Positions 42,210 through 51,036 of a stretch of 64,000 nucleotides of DNA are shown piece after piece (the stretch's first letter is position 1; each line of letters starts with the position of its first letter). Position numbers and translations under genes: made by a program. The notes under the pieces are model-generated. The model saw only the letters and a list, made by a program, of their open reading frames with translations, did no database searches and was not told the origin of the DNA. Origin of the DNA: Parapedobacter sp042666505 (GTDB lineage: Bacteria > Bacteroidota > Bacteroidia > Sphingobacteriales > Sphingobacteriaceae); contig NZ_JBHTDN010000001.1 of NCBI RefSeq assembly GCF_042666505.1, forward strand, positions 1,302,001-1,366,000, read 5' to 3'.

Positions 42210-42640
42210 TTTTTTGTGATATTAGTGGCGGCATTTTATTGAGAATACCCGGCGGCATTTTATTGATAAGTGACAGTAGTAAATGAGTTTTGATAGGATA
42301 ACAGGTTTCTGATACTTGAAAAAGCGAATTTCTTCTTCGATGTTCTTAAACCCTCTTTTCAGAACACGCTCTTTTACTTCGGACAGGCATTCGAGTATAA
42401 GGTGTATAGTTGCTTCTATTTGCTGTATTGAGCAATCGCTTTCAATCTCTTGCTCCTTAATTGCAGTTTCTAATTTATGCAGAGTTTCATTATAAAATTT
42501 ATCCATTTCACTATTTGAAATCTTAATATCAATAGAAATATTAGTCTATTGTCAAAGAACAATTCTATTGCGCAGACTATTTCAGCATAACGACTTGTTA
42601 TATGGTTCTAATGAGTCACTTTATTTAAAAGTAGTTTCTA

Positions 42641-43987
42641 TTACCGTCCTGTAACCTGTAAATAAGTCGTAACCGCCAACTTATATTGCGTTTTTGCTTC
42701 TATCAGTTTATCGGCTGTTTCTGTAACCAATGCTTGTGCTTCCAACAAGTCTGAAAGCGTAACTACTCCACTCTTATAACCTGTTTGGCTTACTTTCAGG
42801 TTTTCTTCGGCTTGCAATGCTGTTTCTCGCATAATGGCAATTTGTTTCCACGTTTCGTTTACGTCCGTCCAGGATTTTTCCATCTGTAGATGGAGTAAAC
42901 CCTTTGTATCCTCAAATGTGTTTTCAGCAATTTGTTGTTTTATTTTTTGCTCCCTGATGCTGTGAGAACCGCCCCACCAATCGGATATAGGAATGGATAG
43001 GGAAACATAAGCCAACCCATTGGTATAATTGTTCGCCCCTTTTTCCAACATATTGATATGATACCCCGCCAATCCAACGGCAACAGTGGGCATATAATCG
43101 CCTGTTTTCATCTTCGTTTGCAATTGTGCAGCTTCAACAGATTTTTCCAATAGTTGGTATTCTGTTCTGTTAGCCAAAACTTGTGAATGGGTGGTGTAAT
43201 AAGCCAACGGACTTTGGCTTATTACAATCGTTTCTTTCAAAACCAATGTACTGTCATACGCTATTCCGATGGTTTGGCAGAATTGCATTGTTGCCAATTT
43301 CTCTCCGTTCAGCAATTTGTTTTTGTTGGCTTCCAGTTCGCTTTGTTTGATTTGCACTTTCAATACATCGTTTTTGATTATCAATCCTGCTGTAAAAGCA
43401 TCATCTACCTGCTTGCGAATGTCGCTTAACAACAGTTCATATTTTTCCAATGTCTTTTGTTTTTCCTGCAGGGAAATCAATTGCCAATATTGCTGCTCGG
43501 TTTTAAGCAATATTTCATTTTCGGTTAGCTGCTGCTGCTTGCCTTTCACATCAACATTAAGGGCTGCTAATTTGTTGCCTGTTGTTATTTTGCCACCTGC
43601 ATAAATGGGTTGTGCTACGTTCAAAACGCCTATTGCTGTTCGCTGCATCATACTTAATTCCATTCCGGGGAAGTAGGCAAATTGTGTTGCTGTGGGTAGA
43701 TTGGCGGGATTGCCGTCATATACGGGCAGGTTGCCGCCTTCCATTTTGTACTCAATTAGCGGATTGATTGCCTGCATACCAAAAACATTGGCACTTACTT
43801 TCGGGAAATAGTTGGTGTAGGCATTTTTCTTTACCTGCTGTGCCGCTTCTATTTCCAATGCACTGTTGTGAAAAGTCTTATTGTTCTTCAAAGCAAGCGT
43901 TTTGCTTTGTTCCAATGTTAATGTTGTTTGGCCGTAAGCCGTTGCCGATGCAATCAGGGCAACAACCATTATTGTTATTTTTTTCAT
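42641..43987 (-). CDS. TolC-family outer-membrane efflux protein
   Basis: The 448-residue protein has a signal peptide (about 1-19, ending TAYGQ) and two long repeated coiled-coil halves of the OEP fold, rich in Gln, Lys, Glu and Leu, ending QYKLAVTTYLQVTGR. It forms the outer-membrane duct of the RND pump encoded just upstream on the same strand. It is the last gene of the tetR-mfp-rnd-tolC run. Confidence 0.92.
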   Translation of the reverse strand: MKKITIMVVALIASATAYGQTTLTLEQSKTLALKNNKTFHNSALEIEAAQQVKKNAYTNYFPKVSANVFGMQAINPLIEYKMEGGNLPVYDGNPANLPTATQFAYFPGMELSMMQRTAIGVLNVAQPIYAGGKITTGNKLAALNVDVKGKQQQLTENEILLKTEQQYWQLISLQEKQKTLEKYELLLSDIRKQVDDAFTAGLIIKNDVLKVQIKQSELEANKNKLLNGEKLATMQFCQTIGIAYDSTLVLKETIVISQSPLAYYTTHSQVLANRTEYQLLEKSVEAAQLQTKMKTGDYMPTVAVGLAGYHINMLEKGANNYTNGLAYVSLSIPISDWWGGSHSIREQKIKQQIAENTFEDTKGLLHLQMEKSWTDVNETWKQIAIMRETALQAEENLKVSQTGYKSGVVTLSDLLEAQALVTETADKLIEAKTQYKLAVTTYLQVTGR

Positions 43988-44083
43988 CCGTTTAAATTTG
44001 TTTTTTAGTGGCGAGGAAGCTATCAGATTTATTCATACCCCTGTGTGGTTTGAATAAATCATGATGGTTTCATCTCTTAAATT

Positions 44084-47000
44084 TTAAGCAAAATTCTTTT
44101 TAAACAATTGCTGATACATTACAGGCAGCATATACAGGGTAAGCACCATTGACACCAACATCCCGAAACACACTACCGCAGCAAGGGGCCCCCAAAGGGT
44201 AGAGCCGCTTAGCATCATCGGCACCACACCTACGGCTGCCGCAAACGATGTCAGGAAAATGGGTCGCATTCTGCGTTTACCTGCAGCTATGGCTGCTTCG
44301 GAAAGCGGCATTCCGTTTTTGCTTCTTAGTTCTTCTGCATAATCAATCAGGATAATACCGTTGCGGACAACGATACCCATAAGGCTCATAATACCTAAGA
44401 AAGAAGTTAAACCAAACGGATAGCCTGTAATGGTTAGCCCTAATGCTGCACCCAAAAAACTTAAGGGCATTGTCATCATTACAAGGAAAACCAATTTTGG
44501 ATTTTTGAATTGAAACAACAGGATAAAGAAGATAAGCATTACACCTGCAAACAGGGCTTTGGCTAATGGAATATAGTTTTCCACTTCGCTTTCTTCTTCG
44601 CCTCCATAGGTCAAAGTGATTTGTTCGGACTTTGGTAAATTTTTGATTTCATTTTTTAGATTACCCAATACTTTATAAGGCAATACACCACGTTTCACAT
44701 CAGCACGGACGGTAATTGTTCTTGTGCCGTTTCTGCGGATAATCTGCCCCTCGCTCCAATCGTTGGTAATGCTTGTTGCTACCTGCCTTACAGGAACGGT
44801 TGCCCCTGTGAATGGCGATGTTACATTTTGATTGGCAATGTCGTCAAAACTGTTTTTCTGATGGGGTTCGTTCACCAGTTTTATGCTTACGGGATAGTCA
44901 CCTTCCCATATGGTGCCGATGGGCAAGCCTGACAATCCTGCTGCCAATGATGTGGCGACCACGCCTTTGGTTAACCCCAAACGGTTAGCTATTTCATCGT
45001 TTATCTGTACGCTTATGCCCTGTCGTGGATTGAGGTAATCGGTTCTTGCCCAAATGATGTTTTCATTTTTTTCCATTAGTGTTTTCACCTGCTGTGCCCA
45101 TACTTTAATGCTGTCCAAATTGTCTCCGCCGATACGCACTTCAATGGGTGCGGTGGTGCTCAACAGGTCTAATTGTTTCATCCGCACATACGCATTCGGG
45201 AAATGATTGCTGTAATTACGTTCATACTCGTTCAGAATAGCAAGTGCATCATCGGACGTTTGTGTATTGACAACCAATTGGGCATAATTTTTCGAGGGAA
45301 AATTTGGGGCGTAAGTGGTGTGAAAACGGGGTGAACTTGTACCGACAAATGCCGCCACGTTGACCACCCGTTTGTCCTTCATCAGTAGTTGTTCCAAACT
45401 GTCGGAAACAAAAGCGGTTTGCTCCAATGTGCTGCCTTCAGGCAAATAAATCTCGACGGCAAATTGGTTCCTGTCCACCTTTGGAAATAGCTGACGGGGT
45501 ACTAAGGCAAGGATTAATCCGCCCAACACAACGGAAGCTATACCCAATAAAATGGTTGTTTTAGGAATACGAAATGCTAATTCCAATGTCTTGTCATAAA
45601 TGTGCTGTACAAAATCCAACAATGATTTTTTCTTTGGTTTGTCTTGTTCTTTTATGATCCCTTTTTTGATGAATACATAGCTCATATAAGGCACAAGCAA
45701 ACAAGCTATGAGCAAAGAAGCAATTAAAGCCACACCGATGGTTACGGGCAATGAACCCACAAAGTCGCCTACCATACCGTCAAGGAAAAATACCATTGGA
45801 ACGTAAGTAGCGATGATGGCCATTGTTGCAGAGAACACAGGCACAAACAATTCCTTGGCACTTTTCCAAGCGGCATTCCAAGGCGTTTCCCCGTGGTCTA
45901 ATTTTTCAATATGTCCATCTAAAACCACAATGGCATTATCCACCACCATACCCAATACCACTATCAATCCTGCCAATGAAACCGTATGCAGTTCTACGCC
46001 CAAGGCATATAAAATACCGATGGTTATGAAAATGGAAATGGGAATGGTAGCCCCTGCAACTGCCGCCACACGGAACGGGAGCAAAAGCATGGTTACGATA
46101 ATTACTGCGAAAATGGCAATTGCAAATTCCTTTAAAAAGTGTGTAATGGAATGCCCTACGGCTTGCGGCATATCGGCAATTTTTGCTACCTGCACATCGG
46201 GCGAAATTTTACCTTTCAAGGTTTGCAAGGTTTCGTCCACCGTTTTGCCAAAAGCAACAATGTTGTTACCGGGCTGCATTTCCAAAGAAATAAGCAAACT
46301 GTTTGCACCATTGTTTTTGATGTAACTATCGGGTTTTGGATATTCCCTTACCACCCGGGCTACATCTTTTACACGGATAACGTTGCCTGTCGGGTCAGCA
46401 AAAACAATTTGATTTTTGATGTCTTCTTCGGTGTTGTATGAAGCGGGAATGTGTATGGGAGTTATCTGCTCCACATTGTCTAACTCGCCACCATAGTAAA
46501 CCGCACCTTCCAGCTGTGCTGCCGCTAAAACACTGATTGGTTTTACGCCATAATAAGCCAGCTTATCATTGTCTGGATAAATGGTAATCTGCTCCTGCAT
46601 TAAACCAAAGTGCTTTACTTTTGAAACGGCTTTTATTTTCCGCAATTCTGTTTCAATCACTTTCAGTTCCCGGTCAAGTTCTTTATAGGTTTTACTGTCT
46701 GATTGAACCGTGAGCAAAATGGCTGATGTGTTACCAAAATCGTTGTTGGCAATGAGGGCTAAGACCTGTGGCGGTAATTCAGCTTTCAGATTGTTCAGCC
46801 CGAATTTTATTTTATCCCAAAAGGCATCGGGGTCTTTTACGCTGTTATTGACTTCCACAAACACAATCAACATTCCTTCTTTGGAAATGGAGTAGGTTTT
46901 TTCCCTGTTTACTTCCTCAAAACCGTATAAAAAACTTTCTACTTTGGTGGCTAACTGTTCTTCTACCTGTGCCGAATTTGCACCTGGGTAAACACCAATG

Positions 47001-47155
47001 ATTAAGCCCTGTCGAATGGTAAATTCCGGAAACTCGTTGCGTGGCATTACCAACAGGGAGCATATGCCAAGCAGTACGAAAATAGCCGTGATGATGATGG
47101 CTATCTGCTTATGCTTCATAGCCAGTTCTATGATATTGAAATTCTTCTTTTCCAT
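44084..47155 (-). CDS. RND efflux pump inner-membrane subunit
   Basis: A 1023-residue RND transporter with 12 predicted membrane helices and two large periplasmic loops (about 35-330 and 565-860). The proton-relay helix reads GLIVVLGMVVDNAIVVLD. The C-terminal half contains FLGIMSLMGIVVRNGIILID and KRRMRPIFLTSFAAAVGVVP. It exports small molecules by proton antiport. The closest described relatives are HAE1/CusA-like pumps, but the substrate cannot be read. It lies two bases after the membrane fusion protein gene. Confidence 0.95.
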   Translation of the reverse strand: MEKKNFNIIELAMKHKQIAIIITAIFVLLGICSLLVMPRNEFPEFTIRQGLIIGVYPGANSAQVEEQLATKVESFLYGFEEVNREKTYSISKEGMLIVFVEVNNSVKDPDAFWDKIKFGLNNLKAELPPQVLALIANNDFGNTSAILLTVQSDSKTYKELDRELKVIETELRKIKAVSKVKHFGLMQEQITIYPDNDKLAYYGVKPISVLAAAQLEGAVYYGGELDNVEQITPIHIPASYNTEEDIKNQIVFADPTGNVIRVKDVARVVREYPKPDSYIKNNGANSLLISLEMQPGNNIVAFGKTVDETLQTLKGKISPDVQVAKIADMPQAVGHSITHFLKEFAIAIFAVIIVTMLLLPFRVAAVAGATIPISIFITIGILYALGVELHTVSLAGLIVVLGMVVDNAIVVLDGHIEKLDHGETPWNAAWKSAKELFVPVFSATMAIIATYVPMVFFLDGMVGDFVGSLPVTIGVALIASLLIACLLVPYMSYVFIKKGIIKEQDKPKKKSLLDFVQHIYDKTLELAFRIPKTTILLGIASVVLGGLILALVPRQLFPKVDRNQFAVEIYLPEGSTLEQTAFVSDSLEQLLMKDKRVVNVAAFVGTSSPRFHTTYAPNFPSKNYAQLVVNTQTSDDALAILNEYERNYSNHFPNAYVRMKQLDLLSTTAPIEVRIGGDNLDSIKVWAQQVKTLMEKNENIIWARTDYLNPRQGISVQINDEIANRLGLTKGVVATSLAAGLSGLPIGTIWEGDYPVSIKLVNEPHQKNSFDDIANQNVTSPFTGATVPVRQVATSITNDWSEGQIIRRNGTRTITVRADVKRGVLPYKVLGNLKNEIKNLPKSEQITLTYGGEEESEVENYIPLAKALFAGVMLIFFILLFQFKNPKLVFLVMMTMPLSFLGAALGLTITGYPFGLTSFLGIMSLMGIVVRNGIILIDYAEELRSKNGMPLSEAAIAAGKRRMRPIFLTSFAAAVGVVPMMLSGSTLWGPLAAVVCFGMLVSMVLTLYMLPVMYQQLFKKNFA

Positions 47156-47157
47156 AA

Positions 47158-48186
47158 TCAGTTGATGATTTTAACAGGCGTACCGTTACCTAATTTTTGT
47201 TGCCCTGAAATAATGATGTTTGCATTTTGCGGAACTTCGCCTTGTACCAAAACCTGATTATCAACCAAGGCAATGGTTTTTACGGTTACTTTTTCAGCTT
47301 TTTCGTTTTGTACAACATAGATAAACTGATTGCCGTTGACATCTTTTTGCAGGGCTTTGTTTGAAATCAAGATGCCCGAACGTTTGTCTTGTGCAGTGGT
47401 TTGAACAGAACAAATCATCCCGGGCTTGATATCGCCTGTTGTGTTTTGCACTTCGATTTTTACAGGATAAGTGCGTGATAAAATATCAGCCGATACCCCA
47501 ATTTCCTTTATCGTTCCTGCTATGGTTTTGTCAAGGGCGTTGATGGTTATTTGGGCGGTTTCTCCTTTTTTGAATTGGCTTATTTCGTTTTCGGAAACGG
47601 GGATTTTGACATAAACGGTTTGTATGCTCAGCAACTCCAATGCCGTCATTGTTGGCACTACATTCATACCCGCCTGCACATTTTTCTTTCCAATCACACC
47701 GCTTGCAGGTGCATACAGGTTGCAATCGTTGATGGTTTTTTGTGCAATGGCTACCGCTGCTTTTGCCTGTGCCAAGCCTGTTTCCACCTCTATCCATTTT
47801 ATTTCGGGCAATGTGCCGTTTTCTTTCATCGGTTTCATTCTCCGGTAAGCATCTTCTGCCTGTTGCTGGCTTGCCATAGCTGCCTGATAGGCGTTTTGTG
47901 CATTGGAAGCATTTACTTTGGCCAATAGCTGACCTTTGCTGACCGCTTGTCCTTCCTCTACAAAAATCTCCGTTATTGTTCCCATTGTGGCAAAACTCAA
48001 AGCGGTTGTTTTTTGGGCTTCAACCACACCGGAATAGCCGGACTGGATGATGCCATCATAGCTTGTCGGCTGTGCTACCTGCACATTGAAAGCGTCCTTG
48101 TTTTCTACAGTTGCTGTGTTCTCTTTATGGGTGCAGCTTGCTATTGCAAGCATCCCTGCCACTGCCCAATGATTGACTTTTTTCAT
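47158..48186 (-). CDS. RND membrane fusion lipoprotein
   Basis: A 342-residue periplasmic adaptor, lipid-anchored at Cys18 (lipobox IASC). It has the biotinyl-lipoyl/alpha-hairpin/beta-barrel order of the family: VEEGQAVSKGQLLAKVNASN, then a helical hairpin (about 95-145), then ASGVIGKKNVQAGMNVVP and a beta-barrel region. It bridges the RND pump and the TolC-like channel. A palindrome that could bind the adjacent TetR regulator lies in its upstream gap. Confidence 0.92.
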   Translation of the reverse strand: MKKVNHWAVAGMLAIASCTHKENTATVENKDAFNVQVAQPTSYDGIIQSGYSGVVEAQKTTALSFATMGTITEIFVEEGQAVSKGQLLAKVNASNAQNAYQAAMASQQQAEDAYRRMKPMKENGTLPEIKWIEVETGLAQAKAAVAIAQKTINDCNLYAPASGVIGKKNVQAGMNVVPTMTALELLSIQTVYVKIPVSENEISQFKKGETAQITINALDKTIAGTIKEIGVSADILSRTYPVKIEVQNTTGDIKPGMICSVQTTAQDKRSGILISNKALQKDVNGNQFIYVVQNEKAEKVTVKTIALVDNQVLVQGEVPQNANIIISGQQKLGNGTPVKIIN

Positions 48187-48209
48187 TATCTTGTTTATTA
48201 AATATTACG

Positions 48210-48220
48210 ATTAGACTAAT
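48210..48220. promoter_or_regulatory. Candidate TetR operator before the RND operon
   Basis: ATTAG-A-CTAAT is a perfect 5+5 bp palindrome in the 94-base gap between tetR and the adaptor gene. A related sequence, CGACTAAAATCGTA at 48887-48900, lies at the tetR transcription start. Confidence 0.4.
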
Positions 48221-48280
48221 TACGTTTTTCGGTCGGTTTTTGGTTCAAAAAAAATGCCCCGAAAAGCATTTTTCTATAAA

Positions 48281-48880
48281 TCATTTCCCAATCCCTTTTA
48301 TCAGCATTTCAACAAGCAAATCAGCTTTATCTGCTAATGCTTTGTTTCGGTTATGTGCAATAATATCCATTTCTACCCCTCTCACACAACTTACCAAAAG
48401 CTCACTCAAAGTATCTACTTGCTGCGAAATTTCCTCCTCGAATAAATCTGTTTCAACCCCTTTGGCTAAGATAGAGCCAATCAATTTTTTTTCCTCGTTA
48501 TCGTATCTGTTTCGCAGATTGGTAAACTCCTTATTCAATCTTCCCTGTAAGTCGTTTTCAATCACAAACGTATAGAGGTTTATTTTTTCCCTTAACGTTT
48601 TTATCTTAGTTACAACGTATGTTTTCAGCATACTGATGGCATCATCCTGCTTGTTAACGGCTGTCTTTACCGTATGAAAAAACTCATCAATTTCAAGATT
48701 GATGACCCTGTCAAATATTTCTTCCTTGTCTTTGAAATAATAATACAGGGTGCTTTTGCCTTTACCTGCGGCTTTTGCAATGTCTTCCATCGTGGTTTTT
48801 TTCAAACCATACTGCTGTATGAGCTTTTTAGCTCCGTTTATGATGTCCTGAACAACAAGTTCGTCTTTATCCGTCTTCAT
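48281..48880 (-). CDS. TetR/AcrR-family repressor of the RND operon
   Basis: A 199-residue protein with an N-terminal HTH (TTMEDIAKAAGKGKSTLYYYF, core KGKSTLYYYF) and a divergent ligand-binding half, as in AcrR/TtgR-type pump repressors. It is the first gene on the minus strand before the adaptor, pump and channel genes. A promoter and possible operator lie immediately upstream, fitting autoregulation. The ligand is unknown. Confidence 0.92.
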   Translation of the reverse strand: MKTDKDELVVQDIINGAKKLIQQYGLKKTTMEDIAKAAGKGKSTLYYYFKDKEEIFDRVINLEIDEFFHTVKTAVNKQDDAISMLKTYVVTKIKTLREKINLYTFVIENDLQGRLNKEFTNLRNRYDNEEKKLIGSILAKGVETDLFEEEISQQVDTLSELLVSCVRGVEMDIIAHNRNKALADKADLLVEMLIKGIGK

Positions 48881-48886
48881 ACTTAT

Positions 48887-48918
48887 CGACTAAAATCGTA
48901 TTTTGGTCTGCAAATATA
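48887..48918 (-). promoter_or_regulatory. Promoter and possible operator of tetR (RND operon)
   Basis: The minus strand reads TATATTTG at 48918-48911, with TTTG 20 bases upstream, a very good Bacteroidota promoter. CGACTAAAATCGTA (48887-48900) lies just past the start site and partly matches the palindrome at 48210-48220. The 200 bases beyond, up to the lipB stop, show only a 7-bp inverted repeat (GGTGGGC at 48999, GCCCACC at 49063) and no gene. Confidence 0.55.
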
Positions 48919-49118
48919 GAAACAGTTTTTGGATTGAGCAAATTTTTTTTCCGGTTTTGTTGAAGATAATTTTGTCAAGCCCTGAATATTGGGTGTTGGG
49001 TGGGCTTCGCTCTTTTGGTCAAACGGGAAACCTTCGCAGGAGTTTTTCTGCTAAGAACCTACGCCCACCTGATACCAAATAGGTTAGCAGCAGTCATTCC
49101 TGTAGGCTGTTTGCCTTG

Positions 49119-49831
49119 TCAGCTAACTTCTTCATTTATTAAAATTTCTGTTTCAAAAACTGTGGCAAAGTGAAACAAAACTTTTTCTTTTACTTTTTCA
49201 ATATTGATTGGAACATTCAATTCGTTTTGTAACGTAGTTACTTCCCTGTCCGCCTGCGAAATGCCACAAGGCACGAAATAATTGTAAAAACTCATTTCGT
49301 TGCAAACATTAAAAGCAAAACCCTGATTGCATACCCAACGTGAAAGATGAACGCCAATAGCACAAATTTTCCTTTTCTTGTTTGTGGCTTGGTCTTTTAT
49401 CCAAACACCCGGAAATTCACTGTCATAGTAACTTTGAATGTTGTATTCTTCAATGTCCTGATGATAACTTCTGCTATGCCTTTTATGTACCAACGCACGT
49501 CTGTTTTAAAGTTCTCCAGGTCAAGCACAGGATAGCCGACTATTTGTCCGTGGCCGTGAAATGTAATAGCACCGCCACGTCTGATGTCATAAATACCCAG
49601 GCCAACCGTATGCAACTCGCTGCGTGGAATAAATAATTCGTGTTCCTTTGCAGAACTTCCAAAAGTCAGTACAGGATAATGTTCGCAAAGGATCAGTACA
49701 TTGTCAGCCCTTGTGTCCTGCTGCTGTTGTTTGCGTTCTATAATATCGTTTCTGATGCTTTGTTGAAGTTCCAAAGCATCTTCGTAAGATATTGTTTTTG
49801 TATCGAGATAGGTAGTCTGCGTAGTGGCCAT
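49119..49831 (-). pseudogene. lipB: Frameshifted lipoyl(octanoyl) transferase LipB
   Basis: LipB transfers octanoyl groups from acyl carrier protein to lipoyl domains. The first frame (49831 to about 49447) has the family core IRRGGAITFHGHGQIVGYPV. The second frame (about 49452 to 49119) continues with FPGVWIKDQ, KICAIGVHLSRWV and the catalytic Cys region VPCGISQADREV. A single-base loss near 49446-49452 (in a TTGAAGAATAC context) separates them; restoring one base gives an unbroken protein. Unless this is a sequencing error or programmed slip, the enzyme is inactive. It lies 24 bases behind hxlR on the same strand. Confidence 0.85.
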
Positions 49832-49855
49832 CGTGTTGTAGCTATGGCTCTTGGC

Positions 49856-50278
49856 TTATTTCGCTGTCAGGTTACTTTTCAGCTCTTTCGTTATCTGTTT
49901 TGCAAGTTTGGATTTGTCCTTTTTTGCTTCTTTAAATATCGCTTTTATGTCGGCTGGAATAGTGAAATATTTGTCTGACCAAATGTAGATTTCCATTAGT
50001 ATAGGTAATAAGTCTATTCCTTTTGGGGTAAGCCTGTACAAATTTTTTGCCTTGCTATCCGGATGCTCCCTTTTCGTGATAATACCGTGTTCTTCCAGCG
50101 ATTGTAGGCGAGATGCCAAAATATTGGTGGCAATCCTTTCAGTTGACTTTAGAAAGTCTCCGTAAGTGTTTTTGTTGGAAAGCATCAGGTCTCTTACAAT
50201 GAGCAACGACCATTTGTCGCCCCATATATCGAGGGCACAGCTAACGGGGCAGTTTGACCTTTTGTCTTTGACTGACAT
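49856..50278 (-). CDS. HxlR-family transcriptional regulator with N-terminal cysteine pair
   Basis: A 140-residue winged-helix protein of the HxlR/YodB family: CALDIWGDKWSLLIVRDLML, ERIATNILASRLQSLEEHG and a wing at REHPDSKAKNLYRLT. Two cysteines, C10 and C14 (NCPVSC), sit where redox-sensing members (YodB, HypR) carry a conserved reactive Cys. It is divergent from the thioesterase-OYE-MFS operon, with a perfect palindrome in between. It may therefore be a repressor released by quinones or other electrophiles (inference). Confidence 0.9.
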   Translation of the reverse strand: MSVKDKRSNCPVSCALDIWGDKWSLLIVRDLMLSNKNTYGDFLKSTERIATNILASRLQSLEEHGIITKREHPDSKAKNLYRLTPKGIDLLPILMEIYIWSDKYFTIPADIKAIFKEAKKDKSKLAKQITKELKSNLTAK

Positions 50279-50307
50279 GGTGTTAAAATTTTATTTCACT
50301 TTTGTTT

Positions 50308-50337
50308 TGCAAGTAGAATTTTATACTTTTACTTGCA
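50308..50337. promoter_or_regulatory. HxlR operator candidate
   Basis: TGCAAGTA (50308-50315) and TACTTGCA (50330-50337) are exact inverted copies with a 14-base spacer; the centres are about two helical turns apart, as expected for a dimeric winged-helix regulator. It lies 30 bases before the hxlR start and 173 bases before the divergent operon. Confidence 0.65.
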
Positions 50338-50509
50338 TATTGAAAGCGAATTTACAACTTTGATTAGTGGAAACAAAAATGGTTCCTAACATTAAGGAAT
50401 AAATGCATGTTCACCGGGGCGGTTATTCTTTTATGTTTAGAAATTTCCGATGGAGGTGCTTCAGCAATTATAATGGAGAATATTAATTTTTTAAAGAAAT
50501 GACCGATAT

Positions 50510-51004
50510 ATGAGCAGTAATAAAAGAGAAAGAACCCATAAATGGGCTGATCCGGCAGCATTGGCAGAGAAAGCAAAATCAATGTCAGGATTGGACTTTT
50601 TGAATGCCATTTTACATGGCGACATCCCACAGGCACCTATAGCCGAAACATTGGATTTTCATCCGGTCACTTTAGCCTCCGGCAAAATAGTATTTGAGTT
50701 TCAACCTCAAGAGTACCACTACAACCCGATTGGCAGTGTACACGGCGGTGTAGTATCTACCCTGCTGGATACAGTAATGGGATGTGCCGTCCAGTCCAGA
50801 TTACCGCAGGGTACCGCTTATACGACCCTGGAACTGAAGGTCAATTTCATCAAAGCGGTCTCCAACAAAAGCGGGAGAATAACCGCTGAGGGCAGAATCA
50901 TCCATCTGGGCAGATCAACGGCGCTTGTTGAGGCTGACCTTAAAGATGATAACGGAACCCTTTACGCACACGGCGTTTCCACCTGCATGATCTTCAAATC
51001 TTAA
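50510..51004 (+). CDS. PaaI-type hotdog thioesterase
   Basis: A 164-residue hotdog-fold acyl-CoA thioesterase. The family motif is HYNPIGSVHGGVVSTLLDTV with the active-site region around VHGG, followed by TLELKVNFIKAVS and AEGRIIHLGRSTALVEADL. It would cleave small or aromatic acyl-CoA esters. It is the first gene of the HxlR-controlled operon and is followed 32 bases later by an Old Yellow Enzyme. Confidence 0.88.
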   Translation: MSSNKRERTHKWADPAALAEKAKSMSGLDFLNAILHGDIPQAPIAETLDFHPVTLASGKIVFEFQPQEYHYNPIGSVHGGVVSTLLDTVMGCAVQSRLPQGTAYTTLELKVNFIKAVSNKSGRITAEGRIIHLGRSTALVEADLKDDNGTLYAHGVSTCMIFKS

Positions 51005-51036
51005 ACCCTGTAAACAAGCTTAGGGGCAAAAAAAAT

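Larger units (their letters stand above)
39803..42275 (+). mobile_element. IS21-family insertion sequence, 2473 bp
   Basis: The ends start TGTTAATTATCA (left) and, reverse-complemented, TGTCACTTATCA (right). A 5-bp target duplication GTAGT flanks it (39798-39802 and 42276-42280). Internal end repeats CAATAAAATGCCGCC occur once at the left (39837-39851) and twice at the right (42227-42241 and 42251-42265, inverted), the multiple transposase-binding sites usual in IS21. It carries istA and istB and is strongly G+C-rich compared with its host gene. Confidence 0.93.
37845..42506 (-). pseudogene. Second rteC gene, split by two insertion sequences
   Basis: Three pieces of one RteC-family gene lie in order on the minus strand: 42506-42276 (start, MDKFYNETLHKLETAIKEQE to SKLIYY), 39802-39700 (NAVYKIETKKPYGAKPIRKY onward) and 38351-37845 (FYKYYRSNNSF, DYKVAKIIANDL, to the stop). 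Dropping one copy of each target duplication (GTAGT and TCAAAGAA) joins the pieces in frame (LIYYNAVYKIE and KRFFDNNLDFYKYY). The two breaks are an IS21-family and an IS256-family insertion. It resembles the intact rteC at 32544-33392 but is clearly a diverged paralogue. Confidence 0.9.

Noticed and set aside
48999..49069. GGTGGGC/GCCCACC inverted repeat as a transposon end pair
   Set aside because: Only 7 bp, about 57 bases apart, with no target duplication or transposase; probably chance.
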